The position numbers and the translations under genes are program-made. Shown here one piece after another: positions 1 through 6,446 of a stretch of 9,625 nucleotides of DNA. Location: contig JALAGW010000255.1 in assembly GCA_022712235.1 (NCBI GenBank), positions 1-9,625 of the forward strand. The letters run 5' to 3'. Position 1 is the first letter of the stretch. The number at the start of each line of letters is the position of its first letter. Under the pieces are notes generated by a model. The model was not told the origin of the DNA. It searched no databases and saw nothing but the letters and a program-made list of their open reading frames with translations. The DNA comes from Brevundimonas sp. (GTDB lineage: Bacteria > Pseudomonadota > Alphaproteobacteria > Caulobacterales > Caulobacteraceae).

Positions 1-333
1 CCCCGCGCCCCCCCCCCCCCCCCCGGCTCCCCCCCCCCCTCCGGCACCTTCCCCCCCCGCGGGGCGCCCACGCGTTGCCCGGGCTTTTATGCCCCGCCCT
101 CCCTCGTGCCCGCGGGGCGCGCCGCCCGCGTGGATCTGAAGGCGGATCGCCAGCAGGGGCGATTGATCGTGCGTTCCATCCATCTGGAGGAGGAGGCGCC
201 GTCCCATACGCGCGACGCTCTTGAGGCGGAGCTTGACCGCATGGCGGCGTGGCTGGGCCTGGAGGCCGGCGTGATGTCTGAACCGGGCTCCAGGGGAGCG
301 CCACGACCTGGCTCAGGGCCGATGAAGGCCTAG
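1..333 (+). CDS. C-terminal fragment of YcaQ-type winged-helix DNA glycosylase (5' partial, sequence degraded)
   Basis: The frame is open from the window edge to a TAG at 331-333. From about residue 39 it reads like the end of the YcaQ/AlkZ-type family (HTH_42 winged-helix proteins), which unhook DNA interstrand crosslinks and excise bulky alkyl adducts. The recognisable block is ARVDLKADRQQG followed by a helix ending in DRMAAWLGLE; family members have a Y-Y-x-(L/M)-P-F-L stretch just before it. Here FYAPPSLV sits at that place, so the frame probably continues to the edge rather than starting at the GTG at 106. The first ~115 bases are almost pure C runs, so residues before ~38 cannot be trusted. 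The last ~20 residues are low-complexity and not conserved. A LexA box lies 6 bases after the stop. Family assignment rests on the short conserved tail: fairly sure, not certain. Confidence 0.7.
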   Translation, partial: PRAPPPPPGSPPPSGTFPPRGAPTRCPGFYAPPSLVPAGRAARVDLKADRQQGRLIVRSIHLEEEAPSHTRDALEAELDRMAAWLGLEAGVMSEPGSRGAPRPGSGPMKA

Positions 334-339
334 GCGGCG

Positions 340-354
340 GAACCTTGTCAGAAC
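340..354. promoter_or_regulatory. Putative LexA (SOS) box, GAAC-N7-GAAC
   Basis: GAAC at 340-343 and GAAC at 351-354 are separated by exactly 7 bases; the other strand reads GTTC-N7-GTTC, the direct-repeat operator of alphaproteobacterial LexA. A -35-like TTGTCA (345-350) lies inside the box on the + strand, as expected for a repressed promoter, although no clear -10 follows. Further half-sites GTTC follow at 361-364 and 370-373 with non-canonical spacing. The only gene downstream on the + strand is the DUF7662 gene 215 bases away; no credible gene is read leftwards. An 8-of-8 match to a degenerate motif can occur by chance. Confidence 0.5.
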
Positions 355-568
355 CCTAGAGTTCCGGTCGTTCCTCCGCTTCGGCGTGAGGCGCGGCCCG
401 GCCTCTTCCGTCCACTGCCCCCCATTGCGACTGAGGCGGCCGGGTCGCTTGCAGACTTGTGCACCTTCCGCCCACCAGATGCGGCCTTCTCTCCAGAGGC
501 GTCGTCCCTTAAGGACGGCCGCTTTCAGCGGGTTGGCGTGTCGTCGCGAGAGACAGGATCGGGTCAGA

Positions 569-835
569 ATGGCGAAATACGAACCTCTCGTTCGGTACCT
601 GCGTCGACAGAAGGCGGCTGAGGTCGACCTGAGTTTTCGTGACATCGAGCGGATCGTCGGCGGCCTGCTTCCCAAGGCGTCGGCCGACCTGAAGTGGTGG
701 CGCGTCGAGGACGGCCCGTCGGCTCCGCCGCAGCAACGCGCCTTTGCGGCGGCGGGATATGTCCCCCAACCGGAGTTGCGCGCCGAACGCGTTCGCTTTG
801 TCCGCTCGGTGCCTCCAGCCGCATCGGCGGACTGA
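569..835 (+). CDS. DUF7662 domain small protein
   Basis: An 88-residue protein that looks like the DUF7662 family: MAKYEPLVRYLRRQ, then SFRDIERIVGGLLP, a KWW segment (residues ~49-51) and a C-terminal AAGYVPQPELRAERVRFVR strand region. These small bacterial proteins share the pattern (M-x-K-Y-x-P-L..L; F..IE.I.G..LP; WW; A..AG; V.F.R) and have no established function. The frame is open further upstream to 386, but that extension is arginine- and proline-rich with no family similarity, so I take the ATG at 569. Only a weak AGGAT lies at a plausible ribosome-binding distance. The last ~10 residues are low-complexity. A LexA box lies 215 bases upstream. Gene reality is likely; its function is unknown. 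Confidence 0.7.
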   Translation: MAKYEPLVRYLRRQKAAEVDLSFRDIERIVGGLLPKASADLKWWRVEDGPSAPPQQRAFAAAGYVPQPELRAERVRFVRSVPPAASAD

Positions 836-880
836 CCCGGCCCTCGAGTTCAGGGACTTCGGACGTTCGGTCCAGGGATT

Positions 881-1132
881 TCAAGCCGCCGCCTTCCGCC
901 CTTTCTCGGCATCGGCAGGCATGAGGGGCTCAATGGGGAAGCCCAGGTCCGGATTGCTGCGAACTCTGACGAGCCGCTCTCCATGGTAGAGGCAGATGGT
1001 GGAAAAGCCGATCCACTCCGCCATGACGGTTTCCAGCGCATTGATCGCCGAGGTGTCGTCGCTGGCCCCGAGAACCCGGATTTCCCTGGCGGGCACACCG
1101 GGCATGTTAACGATGCAAAAATATGAAATCAC
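881..1132 (-). CDS. Small protein of unknown function, predicted EcfG (general stress) regulon
   Basis: An 83-residue protein I do not recognise. It has an N-terminal strand (ISYFCIVNM), a REIRVLGASDD segment followed by helix SAINALETVMAEWIGF, then a strand LYHGERLVRV. This layout (strand, DD-x-x-A helix, then x-G-x-R-L-V) recurs in small alphaproteobacterial proteins of unknown role. The start is GTG at 1132: GAGGA (1144-1140) lies 7 bases ahead of it, while the in-frame ATG at 1105 has no Shine-Dalgarno. A perfect EcfG-type promoter at 1183-1159 gives a leader of only about 20 bases containing that ribosome-binding site. The tail EKGRKAAA is basic and probably disordered. It converges with the DUF7662 gene across a 45-base gap. 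Confidence 0.7.
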   Translation of the reverse strand: MISYFCIVNMPGVPAREIRVLGASDDTSAINALETVMAEWIGFSTICLYHGERLVRVRSNPDLGFPIEPLMPADAEKGRKAAA

Positions 1133-1158
1133 GCAACTTTCCTCGATCAGGCGCCACT

Positions 1159-1183
1159 AACGATCGCCGGGGCGAGGGGTTCC
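1159..1183 (-). promoter_or_regulatory. EcfG/SigT-type promoter, GGAAC-N16-CGTT
   Basis: On the minus strand GGAAC (1183-1179) is followed by 16 bases and CGTT (1162-1159), an exact match to the promoter consensus of the alphaproteobacterial general-stress sigma factor EcfG (SigT in Caulobacter). Initiation would fall near 1150-1153, a few bases before the GAGGA ribosome-binding site and GTG start of the 83-residue gene. Position, orientation and spacing all agree. Confidence 0.7.
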
Positions 1184-1295
1184 GAACGGCGACAATCGGT
1201 CCCGCATCCGTTTCACCTTGCCGCATGAGCCTGCCTGGCGCCCTCCGGCGCTCGTCCGCGCTTGCCTGCCGAGGACAAGCCGTTACCAGAGCCGC

Positions 1296-2195
1296 ATGAA
1301 ACCCTTTCTCGCTTCCCTCGCCGTCGCTGCGCTTCTTTCCGGCTGCGCCAGTGTCCTTCCCGCTCCCTCAGGCAGAGCGCCGCTCAAGGTCGCGAGCTGG
1401 AACCTCGAACATCTGGCCGAGATGGACGGCCAGGGATGCAGGCCGCGCGTGGAGGCCGACTACGCCCTCCTGCGCCGTCATGCCGATGCGCTCGGGGCCG
1501 ATGTGATCGCCCTTCAGGAGGTCGAGAACCGGGCAGCGGCGGAACGGGTTTTCGATCCGGCGAAATATGATGTCGTCATGTCGACCCGCCCGGCGAGCGA
1601 ACGCGGTCCGGAATGCCGCGGGCTCCCTGGCCGCTACATCCAGAACCAGGCCGTCGGTTTCGCCATCCGCAAGGGCGTCGTCTGGTCCCGCAACGCCGAC
1701 CTCTCGGCTCTGGCGCTCGGCAATCCCAATCTGCGGTGGGGCGTCGACATCACTGTCGCCGAGGGACGGCCGCTGCGGCTCCTGGCCGTCCATCTGAAGT
1801 CCGGATGCAATTCAGGACGCTCCTCGACCGATCCCGACTGCCCTGTGCTGTTCGACCAGCTCCCGGTGCTGGAGACCTGGGTTGATGAGCGGGCGCGGGC
1901 GGGGGAGGCCTTCGTGCTCCTTGGCGACTGGAACCGGCGGATGGCGAGTTCGGGCGACGCCTTCTTCGATGGACTTGATGACAGCGACCCGGCTGAAGGG
2001 GCGCTCAGCCTGGCCGGCGGAGACCGATCGGCGACCTGCAAGACGCGCTACCGGGAGTTCATCGACTTCATCGTGGTCGGCGTGAAGGCCGCAGCGCGTG
2101 TCGAGCCGGGCTCGTTCGAAGAATATGTCTATGACCAGCCCGAAGCCGAGCATCCTTCCGATCACTGCCCCATAGCGGTGCGCATTCAGGGCTGA
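1296..2195 (+). CDS. Endonuclease/exonuclease/phosphatase-family lipoprotein
   Basis: A 299-residue protein of the EEP (DNase I/exonuclease III-like) metal-dependent phosphoesterase superfamily. Family motifs appear in order: WNLEHL with N36, ALQEVE with metal ligand E75, AVHLKSGC with H166, LGDWNR with D211 and N213, FIDFI with D257, and PSDHCP with the D289-H290 pair. The N-terminus is a lipoprotein signal: hydrophobic residues 4-14 then lipobox LSGC with Cys17, and no Asp at +2, so outer-membrane anchoring facing the periplasm is expected. I chose the ATG at 1296 rather than the more upstream frame opening at 1218 because it places this signal at the N-terminus; the ribosome-binding site is weak. 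Five further cysteines (48, 107, 171, 182, 248) plus C291 could form disulfides. The substrate (nucleic acid, phospholipid or other phosphodiester) cannot be told. A stem-loop begins at the stop codon. Confidence 0.88.
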   Translation: MKPFLASLAVAALLSGCASVLPAPSGRAPLKVASWNLEHLAEMDGQGCRPRVEADYALLRRHADALGADVIALQEVENRAAAERVFDPAKYDVVMSTRPASERGPECRGLPGRYIQNQAVGFAIRKGVVWSRNADLSALALGNPNLRWGVDITVAEGRPLRLLAVHLKSGCNSGRSSTDPDCPVLFDQLPVLETWVDERARAGEAFVLLGDWNRRMASSGDAFFDGLDDSDPAEGALSLAGGDRSATCKTRYREFIDFIVVGVKAAARVEPGSFEEYVYDQPEAEHPSDHCPIAVRIQG

Positions 2196-2236
2196 CAGCG
2201 ACTCCAGTCCTGGCGTGCTGCGGCCGGGTCGCTGTC
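2194..2236 (+). other. Stem-loop at the 3' end of the EEP gene
   Basis: GACAGCGAC (2194-2202) and GTCGCTGTC (2228-2236) are perfect 9-bp complements around a 25-base loop that holds a small CCAG/CTGG stem. It begins inside the stop codon. No T-run follows (GGGACGG), so it is more likely a transcript 3'-end stabiliser or weak terminator than a classical intrinsic terminator. Confidence 0.4.
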
Positions 2237-2322
2237 GGGACGGATAAAGAGGGAAGGGCGCCGGGTTCAGAACGGACCTAGCCCCCGTTCGTTGTCTGCT
2301 TCGCGCCGTCAGCGAGGTCAGG

Positions 2323-3027
2323 ATGCCGAACTACACCCTCTACTACTGGGCCGCACCGTTTCGCGGCCAGTTCGTCCGCGCCCTTCTGGCCTATGGCGGC
2401 GAGCCCTGGCTCGAGGCCGGCGACGAGGCGACCAGCGCCTTGATGGAAGGCGCGCTGGAAGACATGCCGGTTCCCTTCATGGGGCCTCCGGTCCTGGTCG
2501 ACCACGCCGCCGGCGTGGCTCTGTCCCAGATGCCGGCGATCCTCCTCTACCTTGGAGACAGGCGCGGGCTCCTGCCGGAAGATCCCGGCAGGCGGGCCTT
2601 GTCGATCAAGGTGGTCAACGACGCCAATGACGTGATCGACGACCTCACCCTGGATGGAGGGCGTCAGATGTGGACCGAGGCCCGATGGGCGGCCTTTGTC
2701 CCGCGCCTGCGAAAATGGATGGGGTTGTGGGAGGAGCTGGGGCGACGCCACGGCCTCACGCCTCAGTCCGGCTTCCTGCTCGGCGGCCTTGCCCCGGGCG
2801 TGGCCGACATCGTCAGCGCGACCCTCTGGTCGACCATGTCGGAGCGCTTTCCGGCTATCGGGGCGATCCTCGACGATGCAGGGCCCATGACCGCGAACCT
2901 GGCCCGACGCGTCTCTGACGTTCCGGCGCTGGCCGATCTGGCTGTTCGCGCCCGCCGCGACTATGGCGACCTCTATTGCGGCGGCCAGATCGAACAGTCG
3001 CTTCGAAGGGTTCTGGGATCGCAGTAG
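2323..3027 (+). CDS. Glutathione S-transferase-like protein
   Basis: A 234-residue, probably cytosolic protein of the GST fold. The N-terminal thioredoxin-like domain (residues ~1-80) opens with YTLYYWAAPFRGQFVRALLA; MGPPVLVD supplies the cis-proline loop, and LSQMPAILLYLG the S-x-x-I glutathione-site turn (S68). The helical C-terminal domain runs from ~90 to 234. Length is typical (200-240). Family members conjugate or transfer glutathione to electrophiles; which substrate cannot be read from sequence. The loop at residues 31-45 is acidic and variable, and no clear catalytic Tyr, Ser or Cys can be assigned beyond Y4/Y7/Y8. The start is supported by GAGGTCAGG directly ahead of the ATG. It is followed by a terminator at 3140-3166, so it is probably monocistronic. 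Confidence 0.82.
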   Translation: MPNYTLYYWAAPFRGQFVRALLAYGGEPWLEAGDEATSALMEGALEDMPVPFMGPPVLVDHAAGVALSQMPAILLYLGDRRGLLPEDPGRRALSIKVVNDANDVIDDLTLDGGRQMWTEARWAAFVPRLRKWMGLWEELGRRHGLTPQSGFLLGGLAPGVADIVSATLWSTMSERFPAIGAILDDAGPMTANLARRVSDVPALADLAVRARRDYGDLYCGGQIEQSLRRVLGSQ

Positions 3028-3139
3028 CCGGCGAGGTCAGGAAAGCTGAGCCTTTGCGCAGGATTTCTGCATTCTGGCCTGTGGTGCGGCGTGAGAGGTT
3101 GGGCCGTCTCTTTCGAGAGGCGTTTCCTCCCTTGAAACT

Positions 3140-3166
3140 GCGGGCCGCCTGGCGGCCCGCGTCTTT
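3140..3166 (+). terminator. Intrinsic terminator after the GST gene
   Basis: A perfect 9-bp stem, GCGGGCCGC (3140-3148) / GCGGCCCGC (3152-3160), encloses a CTG loop and is followed by GTCTTT. GAAA at 3134-3137 can also pair with TTTC at 3164-3167. The T-run is short, but stem strength and placement between two same-strand genes support termination. Confidence 0.65.
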
Positions 3167-3203
3167 CGTGTTCGTCTGGACGGTCTTGGGGTAGCTTCCG
3201 GAC

Positions 3204-4361
3204 ATGCGTCTCAATCCCCTGTTCGACAATCTGCCGACAACCGTCTTCGAGCGCATGTCGGGGCTCGCGCGTCAGCATGACGCCGTCAATCTGGGGCAGG
3301 GCTTCCCGGACGGCCCGGAGCCGGCCGATCTTCTCGATGCAGCGGCGCGTGCTCTGAGGGAGCGGGGCAATCAGTATCCGCCGTCGCGAGGGCTGCCCGA
3401 GCTGAGGACCGCGGCGGCGGCCTTCTACAATCGCTTCGACGGATTGGCTCTGACCGCTGAAAACCTGGTGGTGACGTCCGGGGCGACCGAAGCGATCGCG
3501 GCGGCCTTGATGGCGGCCATTTCGCCTGGCGACGAAGTGATCATCATCGAGCCGGCCTATGACGCCTATCGCCCGCTGATCGAGCGTGCGGGCGGCGTGG
3601 TTCGGGCGGTGTCGCTGGCCCCGCCCGCATGGCGACTGACGGCCGAGGCGCTGGAGGCTGTCGTGACGCCGCGCACCCGGGTGCTGGTCTTCAATAATCC
3701 GCTCAATCCCGCGGGGCGCGCCTTTGATGCTGAAGAGGTCGAGGCGGCGGCCTCCGTCTGTCGCCGGCATGATCTGATCGCCGTCAGCGACGAGGTATGG
3801 GAGCGGCTGGTCTATGACGACCGCCGGCACATCTCGCTGGCGTCGCGCCCGGGCATGTTCGAGCGGACGCTGAAGATCGGGTCGGCGGGCAAGCTGTTCG
3901 GCATGACGGGGTGGAAGGTCGGCTTCATCACGGGGGGCGGGGTGCTGCTGGAGGCTGCGGCCAAGGCGCACCAGTACCTCGCCTTCTCGACGCCGCCTCA
4001 TCTTCAGGCGGCGGTCGCCGAAAGCCTGGCCTGGCCGGAGGAGCGCTTTGGCGAGCAGGCGGCGGCCCTGGCGCGGTCGCGCGACCATCTGGCGGAGGCC
4101 TTGAAAGCTGAAGGCTTCGCGGTCCTGCCGTCAGAGGCGACCTATTTCCTGTGCCTGGACCTGAAGACTTCGGGGGTTTCAACCAGCGCCATGGACTTCG
4201 CCGATCGGGCGGTTATCGACTATGGCGTCGCCGGAATTCCGGTCTCGGCCTTCATGGCGGGGGACGCCGGCGACAGCATCCTGCGTCTGTGTTTCGCCAA
4301 GCCTGACGCCGTACTCGACGAAGCTGCGCGTCGGCTTGGAAAGGCCCGACGCGGCGACTGA
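3204..4361 (+). CDS. PLP-dependent aminotransferase, class I/II (KAT/methionine aminotransferase-like)
   Basis: A 385-residue fold-type I aminotransferase, usual family length. Motifs in order: NLGQGFPDGPEP (29-40), QYPPSRGLPELR, SGATEAI cofactor-phosphate region (92-98), EPAYDAY (116-122), NNPLNPAG (164-171), VSDEVWERLVYD with D196 binding the PLP pyridine nitrogen and Y204 its O3', SAGKLFGMTGWKVG with Schiff-base K230, and the substrate-carboxylate Arg in LRLCFAKPD near the end. The N-terminal LGQGFPD and overall pattern are closest to kynurenine/glutamine aminotransferases and the YbdL methionine aminotransferase group; DapC-like annotation is also common for this set. It would move an amino group from an amino acid to a 2-oxo acid in the cytosol. 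The ATG at 3204 lies 38 bases after the upstream terminator with no good Shine-Dalgarno, so a very short or absent leader is possible. It converges with the TlpA-like gene across 44 bases. Confidence 0.9.
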   Translation: MRLNPLFDNLPTTVFERMSGLARQHDAVNLGQGFPDGPEPADLLDAAARALRERGNQYPPSRGLPELRTAAAAFYNRFDGLALTAENLVVTSGATEAIAAALMAAISPGDEVIIIEPAYDAYRPLIERAGGVVRAVSLAPPAWRLTAEALEAVVTPRTRVLVFNNPLNPAGRAFDAEEVEAAASVCRRHDLIAVSDEVWERLVYDDRRHISLASRPGMFERTLKIGSAGKLFGMTGWKVGFITGGGVLLEAAAKAHQYLAFSTPPHLQAAVAESLAWPEERFGEQAAALARSRDHLAEALKAEGFAVLPSEATYFLCLDLKTSGVSTSAMDFADRAVIDYGVAGIPVSAFMAGDAGDSILRLCFAKPDAVLDEAARRLGKARRGD

Positions 4362-4405
4362 CCGGGCGGATCGCGACGACGCGCTGGCGGTCCAGGCGCG
4401 CGTCT

Positions 4406-5206
4406 TCAGGGCGATTTCAACCGTGCGATTTCGGCGGCGATACGTTCCGGCGCGATCTCGCCCGTATGGGCCTTGGCCAACCGACCGTCGGGGTAGAGGA
4501 AGAGGGTCACGGGGATGCCGACCGTGCGGTAGTGGCGCTGCGTCGCCATGCCTGGGTCGAGCAGGATGTAATCGAAGGACAGGCCTTCGCGCTTCAGGAA
4601 GTCGCCCACCCTTGCGTCGCCTTCGCCCTGATTGATGAGGAGGAAGCGAACCTCGGGATGGGCGCGTTCGGCCTGGGCCAGGGCGGGCATTTCGCGTCTG
4701 CAGGGCGCGCACCATGTGGCCCAGAGGTTGATGACGGTCGGCCGTCCGTCGCTTGCCGCCAGATCGACCCGCGTCCCTTCCAGGGTCGCCAGGGTCACCG
4801 CCGGAGGGGGCAGGGGCTCGGTGGCGGAGGCCAGATGATGGGCCGTGGTCCACGCCAGGGTCGCGGCCGCGAGAGGCGCGATCGCCCAGGCGCGTTCTCG
4901 CCCGCTGCGCAGCAGGAAGATCAGCGACAGTGCGACGATCGGCAGGACCCAGGGCCAGTTGAAGCCGCCCTGCCAGACCGCCAGGGCGCGCAGGGGATCA
5001 TCGCTGAAATAGGACCACTGGCTGATCACATGGGCCAGCCGCGCGGCGGCCAGGCCGCAGAGGACGACGACCGTGCTCCACAGGTTGAAGCGCGGACTGA
5101 CGCGGCTGGCCAGCAGGCCAGTTCCGATCAGGAAGACGAAGACCCCGGCCAGGATGGCGAAACGTTCGCCCGAAAGAACGAGGGGACCGAGGGCGATGGC
5201 GTCCAT
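4406..5206 (-). CDS. Membrane-anchored TlpA-family thiol-disulfide oxidoreductase with Lgt-like N-terminal domain
   Basis: A 266-residue, two-part protein. Residues ~14-125 hold about four membrane segments (near 14-34, 43-62, 84-100, 106-125). The stretch ARLAHV...YF..DPLRALAVWQGG resembles the core of prolipoprotein diacylglyceryl transferase (Lgt: R-L-x-Y-V ... W-x-G-G) but lacks the catalytic F-H-G histidine that follows there (it reads FNWPW). Residues ~133-266 are a TlpA/ResA-like thioredoxin fold with WCAPC (C166, C169) and a cis-proline before TLFLYPDG (P232). The thioredoxin domain probably faces the periplasm, reducing disulfides, for example in cytochrome c maturation or metal-site assembly. 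The start at the ATG 5206 has only a weak GGA upstream. It is divergent from dinB with a 160-base gap. Activity of the membrane part is unknown. Confidence 0.82.
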   Translation of the reverse strand: MDAIALGPLVLSGERFAILAGVFVFLIGTGLLASRVSPRFNLWSTVVVLCGLAAARLAHVISQWSYFSDDPLRALAVWQGGFNWPWVLPIVALSLIFLLRSGRERAWAIAPLAAATLAWTTAHHLASATEPLPPPAVTLATLEGTRVDLAASDGRPTVINLWATWCAPCRREMPALAQAERAHPEVRFLLINQGEGDARVGDFLKREGLSFDYILLDPGMATQRHYRTVGIPVTLFLYPDGRLAKAHTGEIAPERIAAEIARLKSP

Positions 5207-5289
5207 GCAAGGGTTCCGGAGGGCGGCTGGGATCTTGCCTCCTATCGGGCCAAGGCGGCGGCGCCCACAGGACCTGAGGTCGCGGACCC

Positions 5290-5299
5290 GGTCATGACC
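5290..5299. repeat. 10-bp palindrome GGTCATGACC in the divergent intergenic region
   Basis: A perfect palindrome lies between the TlpA-like gene and dinB, 32 bases left of the LexA box. It also sits in a short direct repeat, ACCCG-N6-ACCCG. It could be a regulator site for the leftward gene; chance is also plausible at this length. Confidence 0.25.
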
Positions 5300-5330
5300 C
5301 GCCAGGCAGCGGCCCGATGTGTGATTGCAT

Positions 5331-5345
5331 GTTCTCTTTTCGTTC
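5331..5345 (+). promoter_or_regulatory. LexA (SOS) box GTTC-N7-GTTC upstream of dinB
   Basis: GTTC (5331-5334), seven bases, GTTC (5342-5345): an exact match to the alphaproteobacterial LexA operator, ending 21 bases before the dinB ATG. A GCTAGG (5353-5358) resembles the Caulobacter -10 element GCTA and would put initiation very near the start codon, with the box over the spacer/-35 region, a position that would block polymerase. There is no Shine-Dalgarno before dinB, consistent with a leaderless or nearly leaderless transcript. Confidence 0.75.
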
Positions 5346-5366
5346 TGGTCCTGCTAGGCGTCGCCC

Positions 5367-6446
5367 ATGGGAGAAGCGGCGGTTCGCAAGATCATCCATG
5401 TGGACATGGACGCCTTCTTTGCTTCGGTGGAGCAGAGGGACGATCCGGCCCTGCGTGGGCGACCGGTGGCGGTGGGTCACGCCGCTTCTCGCGGCGTCGT
5501 AGCCGCCGCCAGCTATGAGGCGCGCAGGTTCGGGGTGCGGTCGGCCATGCCGTCGAGCACCGCCTTGCGCAAGTGCCCGGAACTGATCTTCGCGCCGCCT
5601 AGGTTCGAGGTCTATCGCGCGGTCTCGGCCCAGATTCACGCCGTCTTCGCTGACTACACGGACCTGATCGAGCCGCTGTCGCTCGACGAGGCCTATCTCG
5701 ACGTCACCGCCAACCTCAGGGGGCTGCCGACAGCCACCGCCACCGCCGATGAGATCCGCGCCCGCATCCTGGAAGAGACCGGACTGACGGCCTCGGCCGG
5801 GATTTCCTACAACAAGTTCCTGGCCAAGCTGGCGTCGGACCAGCGCAAGCCGAACGGCCAGTTCGTCGTGCCGCCCGGACGAGGCGAGGCCTTTGTCCAG
5901 GACCTGCCGGTCAAGCGCTTCCACGGCGTCGGCCCGGTGACGGCGGAGAAGATGACGCGGCTGGGTATCGAAACGGGAGCGGATCTGCGTCGCCAGTCGC
6001 TCGCCTTTCTCCAGCATCATTTCGGCAAGTCGGGACCCTGGTACTACGCCATTGCGCGTGGCGAGGATCATCGGCCGGTCAATCCGGACCGTGAACGCAA
6101 GTCCAGCGGCTCGGAGACCACCTTCGCCAAAGACCTCGTCGAGCCGGAGGCGATCGAGGCCGGCGTCGAGGAAATGGCCGACGAGGTCTGGGCCTGGTGC
6201 GAGAAGGCCGGCACGCTGGGCCGGACCGTGACGGTGAAGGTGAAGTGGGCCGACTTCCAGCAGTCGACGCGCAGCCGATCCTTCGCCGAGCCGGTCGCAT
6301 CGAAAGCCCGCCTCAGGGAGATCAGCCGCCTGCTGGTGCGGTCGCTCTATCCGCCGGCCAAGGGGATCCGCCTGGTCGGGGTCGCCATCTCCAATCTCGA
6401 GAAGGCGACGGCCCAGCCTGCTGCGAACGAACTGGCGCTGTCATGA
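5367..6446 (+). CDS. dinB: DNA polymerase IV (Y-family translesion polymerase)
   Basis: A 359-residue DinB. The palm motif HVDMDAFFASVE carries the metal ligand D13 and steric-gate F18 (D8 and F13 in E. coli). SYEARRFGVRSAMP matches the fingers, and LSLDEAYLDV carries catalytic D107-E108. GISYNKFLAKLASDQRKP follows, then a helix-hairpin-helix thumb region (VKRFHGVGPVTAEKMTRLGI) and the little-finger domain with SSGSETTF. It copies past N2-guanine and alkylated lesions in the cytosol. Length is normal, but the extreme C-terminus ends in NELALS, only a weak echo of the beta-clamp tail found in many Pol IVs. The ATG at 5367 is the natural start, one turn before the conserved KIIHVDMD. A LexA box lies just upstream and alkB overlaps its stop by four bases (ATGA). 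Confidence 0.95.
   Translation: MGEAAVRKIIHVDMDAFFASVEQRDDPALRGRPVAVGHAASRGVVAAASYEARRFGVRSAMPSSTALRKCPELIFAPPRFEVYRAVSAQIHAVFADYTDLIEPLSLDEAYLDVTANLRGLPTATATADEIRARILEETGLTASAGISYNKFLAKLASDQRKPNGQFVVPPGRGEAFVQDLPVKRFHGVGPVTAEKMTRLGIETGADLRRQSLAFLQHHFGKSGPWYYAIARGEDHRPVNPDRERKSSGSETTFAKDLVEPEAIEAGVEEMADEVWAWCEKAGTLGRTVTVKVKWADFQQSTRSRSFAEPVASKARLREISRLLVRSLYPPAKGIRLVGVAISNLEKATAQPAANELALS

Noticed and set aside
1..60. C homopolymers as a genuine repeat element
   Set aside because: Best explained as poor sequence quality at a contig end; the underlying frame still resembles a gene.
341..365. GGAAC-N16-GGTT on the minus strand as an EcfG promoter
   Set aside because: It would read into the end of the YcaQ-type gene with no leftward gene to serve, and the bases are explained by the overlapping LexA-type repeats.
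361..373. GTTC-N5-GTTC as an independent LexA box
   Set aside because: Spacing is 5, not 7; only mentioned as extra half-sites near the canonical box at 340-354.
386..568. Upstream extension of the DUF7662 frame starting at a GTG
   Set aside because: The extra 61 residues are Arg/Pro-rich and unlike the family, which starts at M-x-K-Y.
313..675. 120-codon open frame on the minus strand over the LexA box region
   Set aside because: Arg/Ser-rich shadow composition, overlaps the real DUF7662 gene and the end of the YcaQ-type gene, no ribosome-binding site or family resemblance.
2973..4088. 371-codon minus-strand frame opposite the aminotransferase
   Set aside because: Shadow frame of a GC-rich gene: Arg/Gly/Gln-rich with no domain; the plus strand has a complete aminotransferase with all catalytic motifs.
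4466..5518. 350-codon plus-strand frame opposite the TlpA-like gene
   Set aside because: Runs through two real genes and the dinB promoter; composition dominated by Gly/Gln/Arg with no motif.
5292..6071. 259-codon minus-strand frame opposite dinB
   Set aside because: Mirror of the dinB coding sequence; dinB has every Y-family motif.
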